A DNA stretch of 41,837 bases. Origin: an uncultured Celeribacter sp. (GTDB taxonomy: Bacteria; Pseudomonadota; Alphaproteobacteria; Rhodobacterales; Rhodobacteraceae). This document shows, piece after piece, positions 1-8,994 of the stretch. Where the stretch lies: contig CALLMA010000005.1 in assembly GCA_938008015.1 (NCBI GenBank), positions 1-41,837 on the forward strand, given 5' to 3'. A program made the translations under genes and the position numbers. Each line of letters starts with the position of its first letter. The stretch's first letter is position 1. Under the pieces are notes generated by a model. It saw only the letters and a program-made list of their open reading frames with translations, searched no databases and had not been told where the DNA came from.

Positions 1-487
1 GTCAGTAAAAATACTCTGAAAATAGAAAATCTTGCGCTATATTTAAGGCCGGTTTTGCAACAAAAACACGCCGCTAATTTTGCCTTCCCTCAAAAATCAT
101 TCCGTCCATTTTTATGAGCACCGGCCTTTACAGTATTCAGAGAGCTGTCCGCCCGACAATCAATCTATTATATTTTTGTTAAACTGCTGACCTGCGTTAC
201 AAGCTCATCACCATGCGCTTTGGTAATGAGCTCAGACACCATATGGCGCATAACACCCAAACTCCGAAATATAACCCGAGTTAAACCGCGATCAAGTAAA
301 GTGATACAATTTCACCTTTGCTGAGTGCTTTCGACAGTGCCCCCTATTTTTACCACAGTTTTTACCACACATCGATAACAACACGACATAAAATAGGGAT
401 TAAAACAGTGAGATAATCAACGGAACTTATAAGTTTAAAACTGAAATACGATTATTCAAACTGAGCGAAAATAAAGAAAAATCTAAG
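1..487. other. Gene-free stretch downstream of tRNA-Ser
   Basis: I see no convincing gene here. It lies 3' of the minus-strand tRNA-Ser. It holds a nested inverted repeat: a 9-bp arm AAGGCCGGT at 45-53 pairs with ACCGGCCTT at 120-128, and outside it CTCTGAA at about 14-20 matches TTCAGAG at about 136-142. The minus strand carries a roughly 47-codon open frame ending near 178 with no ribosome binding site or family I recognise, so I do not call it. T-rich minus-strand sequence at about 460-485 may end the tRNA-Ser transcript. Confidence 0.6.
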
Positions 488-577
488 TGGCGGACAGGAA
501 GGGATTCGAACCCTCGAGACGGTTTCCCGCCTACACACTTTCCAGGCGTGCGCCTTCGACCACTCGGCCACCTGTCC
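488..577 (-). tRNA. tRNA-Ser (anticodon GGA)
   Basis: Read on the minus strand, the 90-nt sequence folds as a type II tRNA. The acceptor stem GGACAGG pairs with CCTGTCC, followed by discriminator G and an encoded CCA. The anticodon arm is CACGC-CTGGAAA-GTGTG, giving anticodon GGA. A long variable arm and the T-loop signature GGTTCGAATCC are present. Long variable arm and anticodon together identify a serine tRNA reading UCC/UCU codons. A promoter-like pair sits directly upstream. Confidence 0.97.
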
Positions 578-584
578 AAGGCCG

Positions 585-614
585 TCTATAATTTAAGACC
601 TCAACCAAATGCAA
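585..614 (-). promoter_or_regulatory. Predicted promoter of tRNA-Ser
   Basis: On the minus strand TTGCAT (609-614) and TATAGA (585-590) are separated by 18 bp, close to the sigma-70 consensus. They would start transcription near 578, almost exactly at the tRNA 5' end. Called by inspection only. Confidence 0.45.
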
Positions 615-657
615 GCCCTATAAAAGAAAAATGAGTACATTTTCAATGAACCTATCG

Positions 658-1704
658 TCATTGAGCTTCATAGACTTGAGGAATATCTACTTCCCTCTCT
701 TCTAACCAATCAGGAACGGGCAGGCCCTTGCTCTTTAAGAATGTAGGATTGTAGAGTTTGCTCTGATAACGTGTGCCACAATCACATAAGATCGTCACAA
801 TTTTATGCCCAGGCCCTAAATCACGGGCCATTTTGATAGCCCCCATCACATTAACCCCTGCCGATCCTCCCAAACAAAGCCCTTCGTGCTTTAGCAGATC
901 AAACAATATGGGAAGCGCTTCTTCATCTGCCACTTGATAAGAATAATCTGGCGTGAACCCTTTCAAATTTGCCGTAATCCGCCCCTGCCCAATCCCCTCT
1001 GTGATTGAATTTCCAGAGGATGCGAATTCCCCCTGCGTATAAAACGAATAGAGTGCTGCGCCCATAGGGTCTGCCAAACCAATTTTGACGCCTTTTGGCT
1101 GTAAATATTCCGCAACGCCAGCCAAAGTTCCTCCCGATCCTACAGCGCAAATAAACCCATCAAGATTGCCTTCCATTTGCTCATAGATTTCGGGGGCTGT
1201 TGTTTCAAAATGCGCATGCTTATTGGCAACATTATCAAATTGATTGGCCCAAATAGCACCATTCGGTTCTGTTGCGGCTAAGGCCGCCGCGAGACGACCA
1301 GAATAGCGCACATAATTATTTGGGTCTTTATATGGTGCTGCAGGCACCTCGATCAGCGTTGCCCCCGCAAGCCGGATCATATCCTTTTTCTCTTGAGACT
1401 GTGTTTCAGGTATGACGATAACAGTCTTAAATCCTAAGGCCGCCCCAACCAGACTGAGACCAATGCCTGTATTCCCTGCAGTCCCCTCAACGATTGTACC
1501 CCCAGGCTTGAGTTCTCCGCGCTCTATCGCATCTTTAATGATATAAAGAGCAGCGCGATCCTTTACAGATTGCCCTGGGTTCATAAATTCGGCTTTGCCA
1601 TATATATCGCACCCTGTGAGCTCTGAAGGCCCCTTCAAGCGAATGAGAGGCGTATTTCCAATCGCCTCAATCAAGTTCTCTTTTAAATTCGACTGAAATA
1701 CCAT
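658..1704 (-). CDS. cysK: Cysteine synthase (O-acetylserine sulfhydrylase family)
   Basis: Fold-type II PLP enzyme of 348 residues, expected to make cysteine from O-acetylserine and sulfide in the cytoplasm. The PLP lysine is K48 in SVKDRA. The substrate loop is TAGNTG at 75-80 (most CysK proteins have TSGNTG), and a GSGGT phosphate-binding loop lies in the middle. The protein is longer than E. coli CysK (about 320 residues); the extra length is a C-terminal tail. The EGTAGNTGIGL variant is common in long alphaproteobacterial cysteine synthases and also resembles cystathionine beta-synthase-like members, so exact substrate is less certain than the fold. The ATG at 1704 has AAGAGG upstream at suitable spacing. 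It stands alone, about 120 AT-rich bases downstream of the P450 gene on the same strand. Confidence 0.9.
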   Translation of the reverse strand: MVFQSNLKENLIEAIGNTPLIRLKGPSELTGCDIYGKAEFMNPGQSVKDRAALYIIKDAIERGELKPGGTIVEGTAGNTGIGLSLVGAALGFKTVIVIPETQSQEKKDMIRLAGATLIEVPAAPYKDPNNYVRYSGRLAAALAATEPNGAIWANQFDNVANKHAHFETTAPEIYEQMEGNLDGFICAVGSGGTLAGVAEYLQPKGVKIGLADPMGAALYSFYTQGEFASSGNSITEGIGQGRITANLKGFTPDYSYQVADEEALPILFDLLKHEGLCLGGSAGVNVMGAIKMARDLGPGHKIVTILCDCGTRYQSKLYNPTFLKSKGLPVPDWLEEREVDIPQVYEAQ

Positions 1705-1821
1705 AACATATGCCTCTTAAAATCATCTAAAATTTAGAATTTTATACAGAAAAATACAATATAAACTCTGATAATATGGATTTAATTCACAATAAAATCA
1801 AAATATATGACTTATAGTCCA

Positions 1822-3183
1822 CTAACGCTGAGTTAACTTGAGCCATATACCATCTTTCGAACGCACCGTAAGATGCGCGATGGGCACTGGCTCTTTTTCG
1901 GCAACAATTTCAATTTTAAACCGCGCCAATACCGCCGCGATCAGGAGCGGCCCTTCAACCATCGCAAATCCAGCGCCGGTGCACACACGCGCTCCAGATG
2001 AAAATGGAATATAAGCATCTCTCAGGCATTGTTTGCCATTCTCCGTTTCAAATCGATCCGGATCGAAAGCATGAGAATTCTCCCAAAAAATCTCATGCCT
2101 ACCTAAATGCCAAGGCGATAAAACAATTTGAGAGCCTTTCGGCACATCCCGCTCTCGAAAGCGAACAGGGCACGATGCCTCGCGCACCATCATTGGAACC
2201 GGTGGATAAAGTCGCAAGGTTTCTTTGAAGACATTCTTGATAAACTTGAGATATTTCAAATCTGAGAAATCTGGCTCAGGCCCCAGCATATCCGCCTCGC
2301 GCGCGGCGCGTTCTTGGATGTCAGGATTAGCTGCGAGAAGCCATAGCGCCCACCCTAAAGCGGCTGCAGAGGTTTCATGGCCAGCCAAAAAGAATATCGC
2401 GACCTGATCAACCATCTCTTGCGAGCTAAAACTCTGGCCCGTTTCAGGATCTTTCGTGGTCATGATTTTAGTGGCCAAATCATCTGGCGCTGTGCCCGCT
2501 TGAATTTGCGCCATCCGCTCTACAGTCAAAGCTTCAATGAGCCCCCTAATTTCTTTTGCAGCCCTCATCGCTTTGCGCCGATGGAAGCGTGGCATCCATT
2601 TCGGCAAAGGAATAAAAGCCGAGATGTTTAAAATGGGCTGTGTGGCTTGATACTCTTGAAATTTATCGAAGGTTTTTGCCGCAACTTCATTGGTAATCGG
2701 AATTGAAAACAATGTTCGAAAGATGACATCTGCGGCCGCATGTGAGGCCTCTGGCTCTATATCCAACAGGGCGTCTGCGCTCTCCAATCGCCTGACCATC
2801 GCCTGCGCGCTCATCCACATAGCCGGAAATGTATCTTTCAAACGCCCTCCCTCAAACGCAGGGTCTATGATACGTCTTTGGCGCTTCCAAACTTCGCCAT
2901 TTGTTAAAAAGACACTTTCTCCTAAAAGCGGCCTCAACCCTTCAGCGATCCGTCCAGATTTGGGGAAATCCATCGGCTCATCTTTCAAAACGCGTTTGAC
3001 AAGAGAGGGTTGATTAACGAGATATGAACGGAAAAACGGCGTGCGAAACTCAGCCATCCAAGCTTTATAAAGCTTCGCGGGCTGAGCGGATAATATATCT
3101 TTGCGGAAAAGCTTTACATACTCGCGCAAGCTCGCCTTCTCAGGCCTTGCTTTCGGCTTTGGGGGGATCATTTTATCTGTCAT
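1822..3183 (-). CDS. Cytochrome P450
   Basis: Heme-thiolate monooxygenase of 453 residues, full length for the family and without an N-terminal membrane anchor, so probably soluble. Diagnostic motifs are all present in order: C-helix WKRQRR at 99-104, I-helix oxygen-activation motif AGHETS at 267-272, K-helix ETLR at 321-324, and the heme loop FSSGARVCTG with proximal cysteine C401. The arrangement resembles the CYP4/CYP102-like bacterial group that often hydroxylates fatty acids or terpenoids, but the substrate cannot be read from sequence. No ferredoxin or reductase gene lies nearby, so electrons must come from partners encoded elsewhere. Its start overlaps the end of the upstream membrane hydrolase-like gene by 11 bp, pointing to a two-gene operon. 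Confidence 0.95.
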   Translation of the reverse strand: MTDKMIPPKPKARPEKASLREYVKLFRKDILSAQPAKLYKAWMAEFRTPFFRSYLVNQPSLVKRVLKDEPMDFPKSGRIAEGLRPLLGESVFLTNGEVWKRQRRIIDPAFEGGRLKDTFPAMWMSAQAMVRRLESADALLDIEPEASHAAADVIFRTLFSIPITNEVAAKTFDKFQEYQATQPILNISAFIPLPKWMPRFHRRKAMRAAKEIRGLIEALTVERMAQIQAGTAPDDLATKIMTTKDPETGQSFSSQEMVDQVAIFFLAGHETSAAALGWALWLLAANPDIQERAAREADMLGPEPDFSDLKYLKFIKNVFKETLRLYPPVPMMVREASCPVRFRERDVPKGSQIVLSPWHLGRHEIFWENSHAFDPDRFETENGKQCLRDAYIPFSSGARVCTGAGFAMVEGPLLIAAVLARFKIEIVAEKEPVPIAHLTVRSKDGIWLKLTQR

Positions 3184-4411
3184 TTGCGCGACTTATTGAA
3201 GTATGGCGATTAGCGTTTACCTTAATAACACTCGGGCTTTCAGGAACATTCATAAAACGATCGCGCAATGTGAGAGGGCCTGCAGTAATAGAGAAGTAAT
3301 CGAATATATCGGGGCGATCGAAAGCGCATAAATATTGGAAGTGTAGGCGAAAGAAGCGCTGCTTGATTTCGTTTTGCTTCTTTTTAGAAAGGGTTTGCGT
3401 GAAGGCGGCTGAGATGATTTTGGGCTGAAAAGATTCAGTGCAGGCAACGCCTGTACAAGCGATAGGATCACACAAAGAAAACGAACAAGGATCACCTGGC
3501 GCGGAAATATCCACCCAATAGAGGCCAACATGCGCGCTTAAATATTGCAAATCTTGCCGCAACTTTTGTGCATCTGGCAAAAAAGAAACCATAGGGATAA
3601 CCTGCCCTAAGGACATAAAAGATAACGTCCCAGAAGATTGCAATTCCGGTTCTTCTCTCAAAAGCTGGGCCAAGATTTGAACGCCCAAATGAGCACCAGA
3701 ACTATGCCCAACCACCAAAACTTCATCCCAATCTTGCCTGAGCGCCTGCGCAATATCGCGCTGAAACTCCGCAATGCGCGGCCGCAAAACAGGAGGCTCA
3801 GCCCCACGCCAACGCGCCGAGAAGCCGTAATCATGCATAAGGTAATAGGCGAAAATTTTATTATCAACTTTTTTAAACCACCTCAGCAAAAGGCAAAAGG
3901 CAATTGGTGCGATAATATAGCCTAATCCAGTCATCGGCGGTGGAAACAGTGAGAAAGCCCACAATAACGACAAAAATAATGCAACAGCTAAAACAAGCTG
4001 CCCCAAAAGCATCGCAACTGGATATAAAGCCGCTATGATTGGTCCGCGACGCAATTTCATCAAATCACGTAGTGTGCCCGAACGAATATAAATCCACGCC
4101 GTTGAAATCAAGATGAGATATGTGCGCAAGATGCCCGCCTTCATACTTGATTGAACAATATCAGCCCATTCCAGCACGTCGATTTCAACATAAGTTTGAG
4201 CCTCCTCAAACTGCCCCTCAACACTCCACCCAAACCTATCGCCCGTTTTGGGGGTTTGTGACAGCGAGAAGCCTGAAATTTCAGCCTGTTCCCGCCCCTC
4301 TTTACGATATAACTCCCGATACCGACGAGGAGGAATAGGATCATACCCAGGAATATAGAACACCCGCCGACGCTTTACATTGCTCGCATTTTCTTTTGCA
4401 AAATCATTCAT
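3173..4411 (-). CDS. Membrane-anchored alpha/beta-hydrolase-like protein
   Basis: A 412-residue protein I cannot place in a named family. The N-terminus has a motif YIPGYDP (about 19-25) followed by an RRYRELYRKEG stretch. Two or more hydrophobic helices lie at about 126-157 and 160-178. The C-terminal half contains GHSSG (235-239), the nucleophile elbow of alpha/beta hydrolases with S237 as candidate nucleophile; D301 or D307 and H403 could complete a triad. Four cysteines cluster at about 309-324. Inference: a membrane-bound serine hydrolase, esterase or lipase acting on a lipophilic substrate. Its last codons overlap the P450 start by 11 bp, so the two are probably translationally coupled and may act on the same molecule. 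The start at 4411 precedes the conserved N-terminal motif. Confidence 0.8.
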   Translation of the reverse strand: MNDFAKENASNVKRRRVFYIPGYDPIPPRRYRELYRKEGREQAEISGFSLSQTPKTGDRFGWSVEGQFEEAQTYVEIDVLEWADIVQSSMKAGILRTYLILISTAWIYIRSGTLRDLMKLRRGPIIAALYPVAMLLGQLVLAVALFLSLLWAFSLFPPPMTGLGYIIAPIAFCLLLRWFKKVDNKIFAYYLMHDYGFSARWRGAEPPVLRPRIAEFQRDIAQALRQDWDEVLVVGHSSGAHLGVQILAQLLREEPELQSSGTLSFMSLGQVIPMVSFLPDAQKLRQDLQYLSAHVGLYWVDISAPGDPCSFSLCDPIACTGVACTESFQPKIISAAFTQTLSKKKQNEIKQRFFRLHFQYLCAFDRPDIFDYFSITAGPLTLRDRFMNVPESPSVIKVNANRHTSISRANDR

Positions 4412-4480
4412 GGTATAACACCTAACATTACATTTAAGATGCTACAAAAATCTCTAATAAATAGTAAGCCTCAAAACGAC

Positions 4481-5233
4481 TTAGCCAATATTTTGTAGAA
4501 ATGGGAATGCAGAAAGTAGCCAATTGGAAATGGCTGTAAACTGACCCGTTAGAAGAAGCACACCTATTACCAAAAGAAAACAGCCAGAGACACGTTCAAC
4601 TGTTTGCAAATGCCTCTTCATCCAAGACATCAGCCTATTGAGCCTTGGCAAGAAAATGGCGAGTAAAAGGAACGGCAAGCCAAGACCTGCTGCATAAACG
4701 GCAAGAAGAGACACACCTTTTGTGATTTCTGCTTCTTTCGCAGCAATTGTCAAAATGCCTCCCAAAATTGGCCCAAGGCATGGCGTCCATCCGAATGCGA
4801 ATGCAAGGCCAAGTAGATACGCACCAAAGGAGGAGCCGCCCTTATCGCCGACATCCACTCGAACTTCTCTATCGAGGAAGCGCAAGCGGAATATGCCGAT
4901 AAAATGCAGACCGAAAACGATCACAATCACCCCAGCAAAAATTGCGAAATAATGCTGATAAAAAAGAATTTGGCGTCCAATTTCAGAAGCCGCGGCCCCT
5001 AAAAGCAGAAACACTGTAGAGAGCCCTAAGACAAAAAATACAGCAGATATAAAGGCGCGCCTGCGTGCAGCCGTTGTTTCTTGCATATCGGTAACGCTCA
5101 CGCCCCCCATATAAGCAAGATAAGGCAATGCCACTGGTAAAACACAAGGACTCAAAAAAGATATAACACCCCCGAAGAATGCTAATATCAATGAAACCAC
5201 AAGCGAAGCGTCTAAAATTTCTATACCCAACAT
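4481..5233 (-). CDS. ccdA: CcdA-type cytochrome c biogenesis / thiol-disulfide transporter
   Basis: Polytopic inner-membrane protein of the DsbD transmembrane-domain family that carries reducing equivalents from cytoplasmic thioredoxin to the periplasm, for cytochrome c maturation or other thiol-reducing pathways. With the start at 5233 it has 250 residues and about six membrane helices. The redox pair is C30 in FLSPCVLP and C151 in GWTPCLGP, both in the expected pseudo-symmetric positions. An ATG 12 bp further upstream (5245) is in frame, but the ribosome binding site GAGG sits 6 bases before the ATG at 5233, so I prefer the inner start. No thioredoxin-like or ccm gene is adjacent, so the periplasmic partner is unknown. 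Confidence 0.9.
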   Translation of the reverse strand: MLGIEILDASLVVSLILAFFGGVISFLSPCVLPVALPYLAYMGGVSVTDMQETTAARRRAFISAVFFVLGLSTVFLLLGAAASEIGRQILFYQHYFAIFAGVIVIVFGLHFIGIFRLRFLDREVRVDVGDKGGSSFGAYLLGLAFAFGWTPCLGPILGGILTIAAKEAEITKGVSLLAVYAAGLGLPFLLLAIFLPRLNRLMSWMKRHLQTVERVSGCFLLVIGVLLLTGQFTAISNWLLSAFPFLQNIG

Positions 5234-5309
5234 AGGACACCTCATGCCACTTTAATGATTATAAGGCCAGAGTATTTTGTGGCTAAAACGATCACATTCT
5301 TGTGCGATA

Positions 5310-5347
5310 AAAGCAATAAAGCGCATAAGCAATATCTGCTTACACGC
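5310..5347 (-). terminator. Probable rho-independent terminator of rne
   Basis: About 30 bases after the rne stop, minus-strand RNA can form an 11-bp stem (5337-5347 with 5321-5331, including two G-U pairs) around a 5-base loop, followed by a U-rich stretch. It separates rne from ccdA. Confidence 0.6.
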
Positions 5348-5376
5348 TTTATCAAGATCTTTAAAAGAAGCTTTCT

Positions 5377-8300
5377 TTAGGTGCGAGACCACCAGCCTCG
5401 TTTCTTTTTCTTAGGCGGGCCATCTTGTTCAACCGCTTGAGGTTTTTCAACTGCAACAGGCGCAACATTATCAACAGCAACAGGCTCTGCTTTAGCGACA
5501 GGCGCCTCACTTGCAGTCGCTGAAGGCGCTGAAGTATCTTCTTTAGGAGATGAAATAGCTTTGCCATCTTCCGTCTCAGCTTTTGTTCTGCGACGGCGCT
5601 TTGGCGCGGCCTCTTCACCTTCTGCTTGGCTGGCTGCTTTCTCTGCTTCAATTTCAGCTTTGGTGCGGCGGCGGCGTTTTGGCTTTGGCGCCTCTTCACT
5701 CGCTTCAGAGCCTTCAGTTTCAGACGTTTTCGCAAGCTTTGCAGCCTCTATCTCCGCTTTGGTGCGGCGGCGGCGCTTTGGCTTTGGCGTGTCTTCTGCT
5801 TTCTCGACTTCTGTCGCATCATTGTCTGCAGCAGCCCCAGTAGTACCTTCAGGCGCAACCTCAGCTGTAACTTCAGGCGCAACCTCAGTTCTAGCCTCAA
5901 CTTTTGTACGACGGCGACGCCTTGGTTTTGGTGCGTCTTGCTCGGATGGCGACTGCGCGCCTTCTTCACTTTGTTCAGCCGTGCCAACCTCAGCCGCTCT
6001 ATCTTTCTTAGCAGACCGACGGCGACGCCTTGGTTTCACATCCTCTTTATCTTCAGAAGACGTTTCTGGCGTATCTGATGATAGGGATTCATTCGAATCC
6101 TCAGGTTCTGCAATCTGCATTTCATCAGATTGAGACACTTCATTAGAATTGTCTTTCTGATTTCTTGAACGCGAGCGACGTGTCCTGCGTGGCTTTTGCG
6201 CCTGAGGCTCTTCTTCAGCGGCACCCTCTTCAACTTCAGCTGAAGTTTCGGCGTTATCTGTCGCCTCCGATGCTTCCGAATGTGTTTCAACATCATTCAC
6301 GCCATTCTTACGGCGACGACGACGGCGGCGCTTTTTCTTGGTTGTTTGCTCTTCGCTTTGCTCAAGCTCTTCTGTGCTTTCCTCTTCAAGCTGCTCATCA
6401 TCATAATCAGCCATAAGATCAAGAGAGGCAGAGACAACAGGCGGCTTTTCTTTTGGCAGCACACGTGTCGCCGTTTTGAATTTCTCCAAGCTAAAGTCTG
6501 GTGAAATCATAGCAGGATCCGCTTCAATACGAACAGACATATCGAAGGAAGCCTCTATTTGAGCAATGGCCTCACGCTTCATATTCATGAGATAATTCAC
6601 AACCGCCACAGGCGCTTTCAGGAGAACTTCACGCGTTCTTCTTCTTGTGCCTTCTTCTTCAATTTGACGGAGAATATTGAGCGCCATATTGTCATCAGAA
6701 CGCACAAGGCCTGTGCCGTGGCAATGTGGGCAAGGCTGAGTTGTCGCTTCGAGCATCCCTGGACGCAAACGCTGGCGCGACATTTCTAAAAGGCCAAAGC
6801 CAGAAATGCGGCCGACTTGAATGCGCGCACGATCAGATTTCAATTTATCTTTCAAACGCTTTTCAACTGCTGAGTTATTGCGACGCTCTTCCATATCAAT
6901 GAAATCAATCACAATTAATCCAGCTAAATCACGCAAGCGCGCTTGGCGTGCGACTTCTTCAGCCGCTTCAATATTCGTGCGAAGGGCTGTTTCTTCAATC
7001 GAGCCTTCTTTCGTCGCCCGCCCTGAGTTCACATCAACAGCAACAAGCGCTTCTGTTACATCAATAACGATATAACCACCCGATTTAAGCTGAACGACAG
7101 GGTTAAACATTGAGCTTAGGTAGCTCTCAACTTGATAACGCGTAAATAAAGGAAGCTTTTCTCTATAAGCCTTCACATGTTTCGCATGGGTTGGCATGAT
7201 CATTTTCATGAATCCGCGCGCCTCTAAGAAACCTGCTTCACCATCAACGACAACTTCATCAATCTCTTTCGAATAAAGATCACGAATTGAGCGCTTGATT
7301 AGATTGCCTTCTTCATAGATTTTAGCCGGTGCAATAGACTTGAGCGTAAGCTCCCGAATTTGCTCCCACATACGCTTCAGATACTCATAATCGCGCTTGA
7401 TTTCAACTTTGCTGCGCTGACTTCCAGCTGTGCGAATGATGAGCCCCGCCCCTTGCGGAACAGAAAGAGATCCAGCTATTTCTTTTAACTTTTTGCGATC
7501 TGCGATATTCGTGATTTTGCGAGAAATGCCGCCCCCTCTGGCAGTGTTTGGCATCAATACACAGTAACGTCCCGCGAGAGAAAGATATGTTGTTACAGCA
7601 GCGCCTTTATTTCCACGCTCCTCTTTAACAACTTGAATCAAGAGGATTTGGCGGACATTAATAACCTCTTGGATCTTATAACGGCGCGGCCTTGGGATGC
7701 GCTTTGGACGAATTTCATCCGGCGTATCATCATCCGCAATACTCTCGATTGTTTCGTCACGATCCGCGGCAGTTTCTTTATCTTCATCTTCGGCATCATC
7801 CTCAGATGCCTCTTTTTGATCAAGCTCTTCGGCATCAACGATAACCGCTTCGCTATCGCCTTCAGTTAAATCGATAACCTCGCCTTCAACCGTCGCCAAT
7901 TCCGCAGCTAAAGCTTCTTCAAGCGTTTGCTCTTGGCTCGAGAAAATCGAAACATCTGAAGCCGCAGCAATTGGCGCCTCTGCATCTGATGCTGGAAAAA
8001 CGCCATCTTCAATCAAAAGATCTTCGACTTCCGAAACATCTAAATCAATTAGATCAAGTGCATTTTCTTCTAATGGCGCTTCAATCTCTGATGTTGCAAC
8101 TGATGATTCTTCTTTTGCTGAAGCCGGCCTCACTTTAGAGCGTGAGCGCACACGGCGACGAGAGCGCTTTGGCTTTTCATCTTCATCTTTTTGCGCTTGA
8201 GCGTAAGCAATTTCTTCCGCCAAAAGAGCTTCGCGATCGGCAACAGGGATTTGATAGTAATCAGGATGTATTTCTGAAAAGGCTAAGAAACCATGGCGAT

Positions 8301-8490
8301 TCCCGCCATAATCTACAAAAGCAGCCTGCAAAGACGGCTCTACGCGCGTTACTTTTGCAAGATATATGTTTCCCGCCAGCTGGCGTTTGTTTTCAGATTC
8401 AAAATCAAATTCTTCGACTTTGTTCCCTTCAACTACAACAACGCGAGTTTCCTCGCCATGTGTAGCATCTATAAGCATTTTTTTTGCCAT
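5377..8490 (-). CDS. rne: Ribonuclease E
   Basis: Essential endoribonuclease for mRNA decay and rRNA/tRNA processing, and scaffold of the RNA degradosome. It has 1037 residues. The N-terminal S1 RNA-binding domain (about 36-100) is interrupted by an acidic, low-complexity insertion (about 105-265) and resumes near 270. The DNase I-like catalytic part carries D486 in VDVNSG and D529 in VIDFIDM, corresponding to the two metal-binding aspartates of the E. coli enzyme. The zinc-link cysteines are C587 and C590 in CPHC. From about residue 715 the protein is disordered, with repeated Arg-rich blocks separated by acidic Ala/Glu spacers, ending in a basic GWW tail typical of alphaproteobacterial RNase E. 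The ATG at 8490 has AGGA 8 bases upstream. A long leader precedes it, consistent with the autoregulation known for rne. Confidence 0.97.
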   Translation of the reverse strand: MAKKMLIDATHGEETRVVVVEGNKVEEFDFESENKRQLAGNIYLAKVTRVEPSLQAAFVDYGGNRHGFLAFSEIHPDYYQIPVADREALLAEEIAYAQAQKDEDEKPKRSRRRVRSRSKVRPASAKEESSVATSEIEAPLEENALDLIDLDVSEVEDLLIEDGVFPASDAEAPIAAASDVSIFSSQEQTLEEALAAELATVEGEVIDLTEGDSEAVIVDAEELDQKEASEDDAEDEDKETAADRDETIESIADDDTPDEIRPKRIPRPRRYKIQEVINVRQILLIQVVKEERGNKGAAVTTYLSLAGRYCVLMPNTARGGGISRKITNIADRKKLKEIAGSLSVPQGAGLIIRTAGSQRSKVEIKRDYEYLKRMWEQIRELTLKSIAPAKIYEEGNLIKRSIRDLYSKEIDEVVVDGEAGFLEARGFMKMIMPTHAKHVKAYREKLPLFTRYQVESYLSSMFNPVVQLKSGGYIVIDVTEALVAVDVNSGRATKEGSIEETALRTNIEAAEEVARQARLRDLAGLIVIDFIDMEERRNNSAVEKRLKDKLKSDRARIQVGRISGFGLLEMSRQRLRPGMLEATTQPCPHCHGTGLVRSDDNMALNILRQIEEEGTRRRTREVLLKAPVAVVNYLMNMKREAIAQIEASFDMSVRIEADPAMISPDFSLEKFKTATRVLPKEKPPVVSASLDLMADYDDEQLEEESTEELEQSEEQTTKKKRRRRRRRKNGVNDVETHSEASEATDNAETSAEVEEGAAEEEPQAQKPRRTRRSRSRNQKDNSNEVSQSDEMQIAEPEDSNESLSSDTPETSSEDKEDVKPRRRRRSAKKDRAAEVGTAEQSEEGAQSPSEQDAPKPRRRRRTKVEARTEVAPEVTAEVAPEGTTGAAADNDATEVEKAEDTPKPKRRRRTKAEIEAAKLAKTSETEGSEASEEAPKPKRRRRTKAEIEAEKAASQAEGEEAAPKRRRRTKAETEDGKAISSPKEDTSAPSATASEAPVAKAEPVAVDNVAPVAVEKPQAVEQDGPPKKKKRGWWSRT
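5579..6343 (-). repeat. Arg-rich coding repeats in the RNase E tail
   Basis: Seven basic blocks, most of the form KPRRRRR or PKRRRRTKAE, recur with spacers of 25-50 residues in the C-terminal tail. Three of them share the longer unit RRRRTKAEIEAxK and are nearly identical at the DNA level. The runs of CGN codons make the plus strand read as repeated gcg/gac triplets. Expected role: RNA-binding arms of the degradosome scaffold. Confidence 0.8.
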
Positions 8491-8604
8491 TAAAATAGTC
8501 CTGCACCCAAGGGTCGCCCGCTTTCCTGAGCTGGAGACAGACGGCGATTTGAGTGGTTATAATGTGATGCGCATTCTTAATGTATTCAGAAAAACACATA
8601 ATGG

Positions 8605-8624
8605 GCCTTATAAAAATATAAGGC
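8605..8624 (-). promoter_or_regulatory. Hairpin in the putative rne leader
   Basis: GCCTTATA and TATAAGGC form a perfect 8-bp stem with a 4-base loop (UUUU on the minus-strand transcript), about 115 bases upstream of the rne ATG. It is a candidate autoregulatory element or a weak terminator; only the dyad itself is seen. Confidence 0.4.
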
Positions 8625-8994
8625 GCCAAGCGTTCTTCATTTGGCATCAAGCCAGAATGCATATACTGCATCTCGTTTCCTAAAGACATCATGAGGGCTG
8701 CTCGCTCACTCACGGTCCAATTTATCACCAACACGCTGGAAATACGTGGCCTTTTGATGCATCTTACATACCAAACCACATTCGCACATACATGCCAGTT
8801 TATTCTTACGTCCCTTACAAAGCTTCGAAGGGATGCAATTTCGGTTTGCACCAAAGTCGAATTGTTAAAACAATCTCAAAACTTCAGAGCGACGAATTCT
8901 CTCTGATGGTAAAAAATACCACACACATCATAAGTAATCATCTTATGCGAAGATGACAACATGAAAGTTCAATTTATTATGAATGCTATATGTT

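Noticed and set aside
178-320. Minus-strand frame of about 47 codons near tRNA-Ser, considered as an integrase remnant
   Set aside because: Too short, no tyrosine-recombinase motif, and no copy of the tRNA 3' end in view.
5561-6133. 190-codon plus-strand frame opposite rne
   Set aside because: It mirrors the repeated Arg/Glu codons of the RNase E tail; its Ser/Arg/Phe-rich translation has no family features and no ribosome binding site.
5579-6343. CRISPR-like spaced repeats
   Set aside because: The repeats are in frame and encode Arg-rich blocks of RNase E; the spacers are coding and of uneven length.
8429-8854. 141-codon minus-strand frame overlapping the rne start
   Set aside because: Out of phase with rne, no recognisable domain, and no upstream ribosome binding site; best seen as part of the leader.
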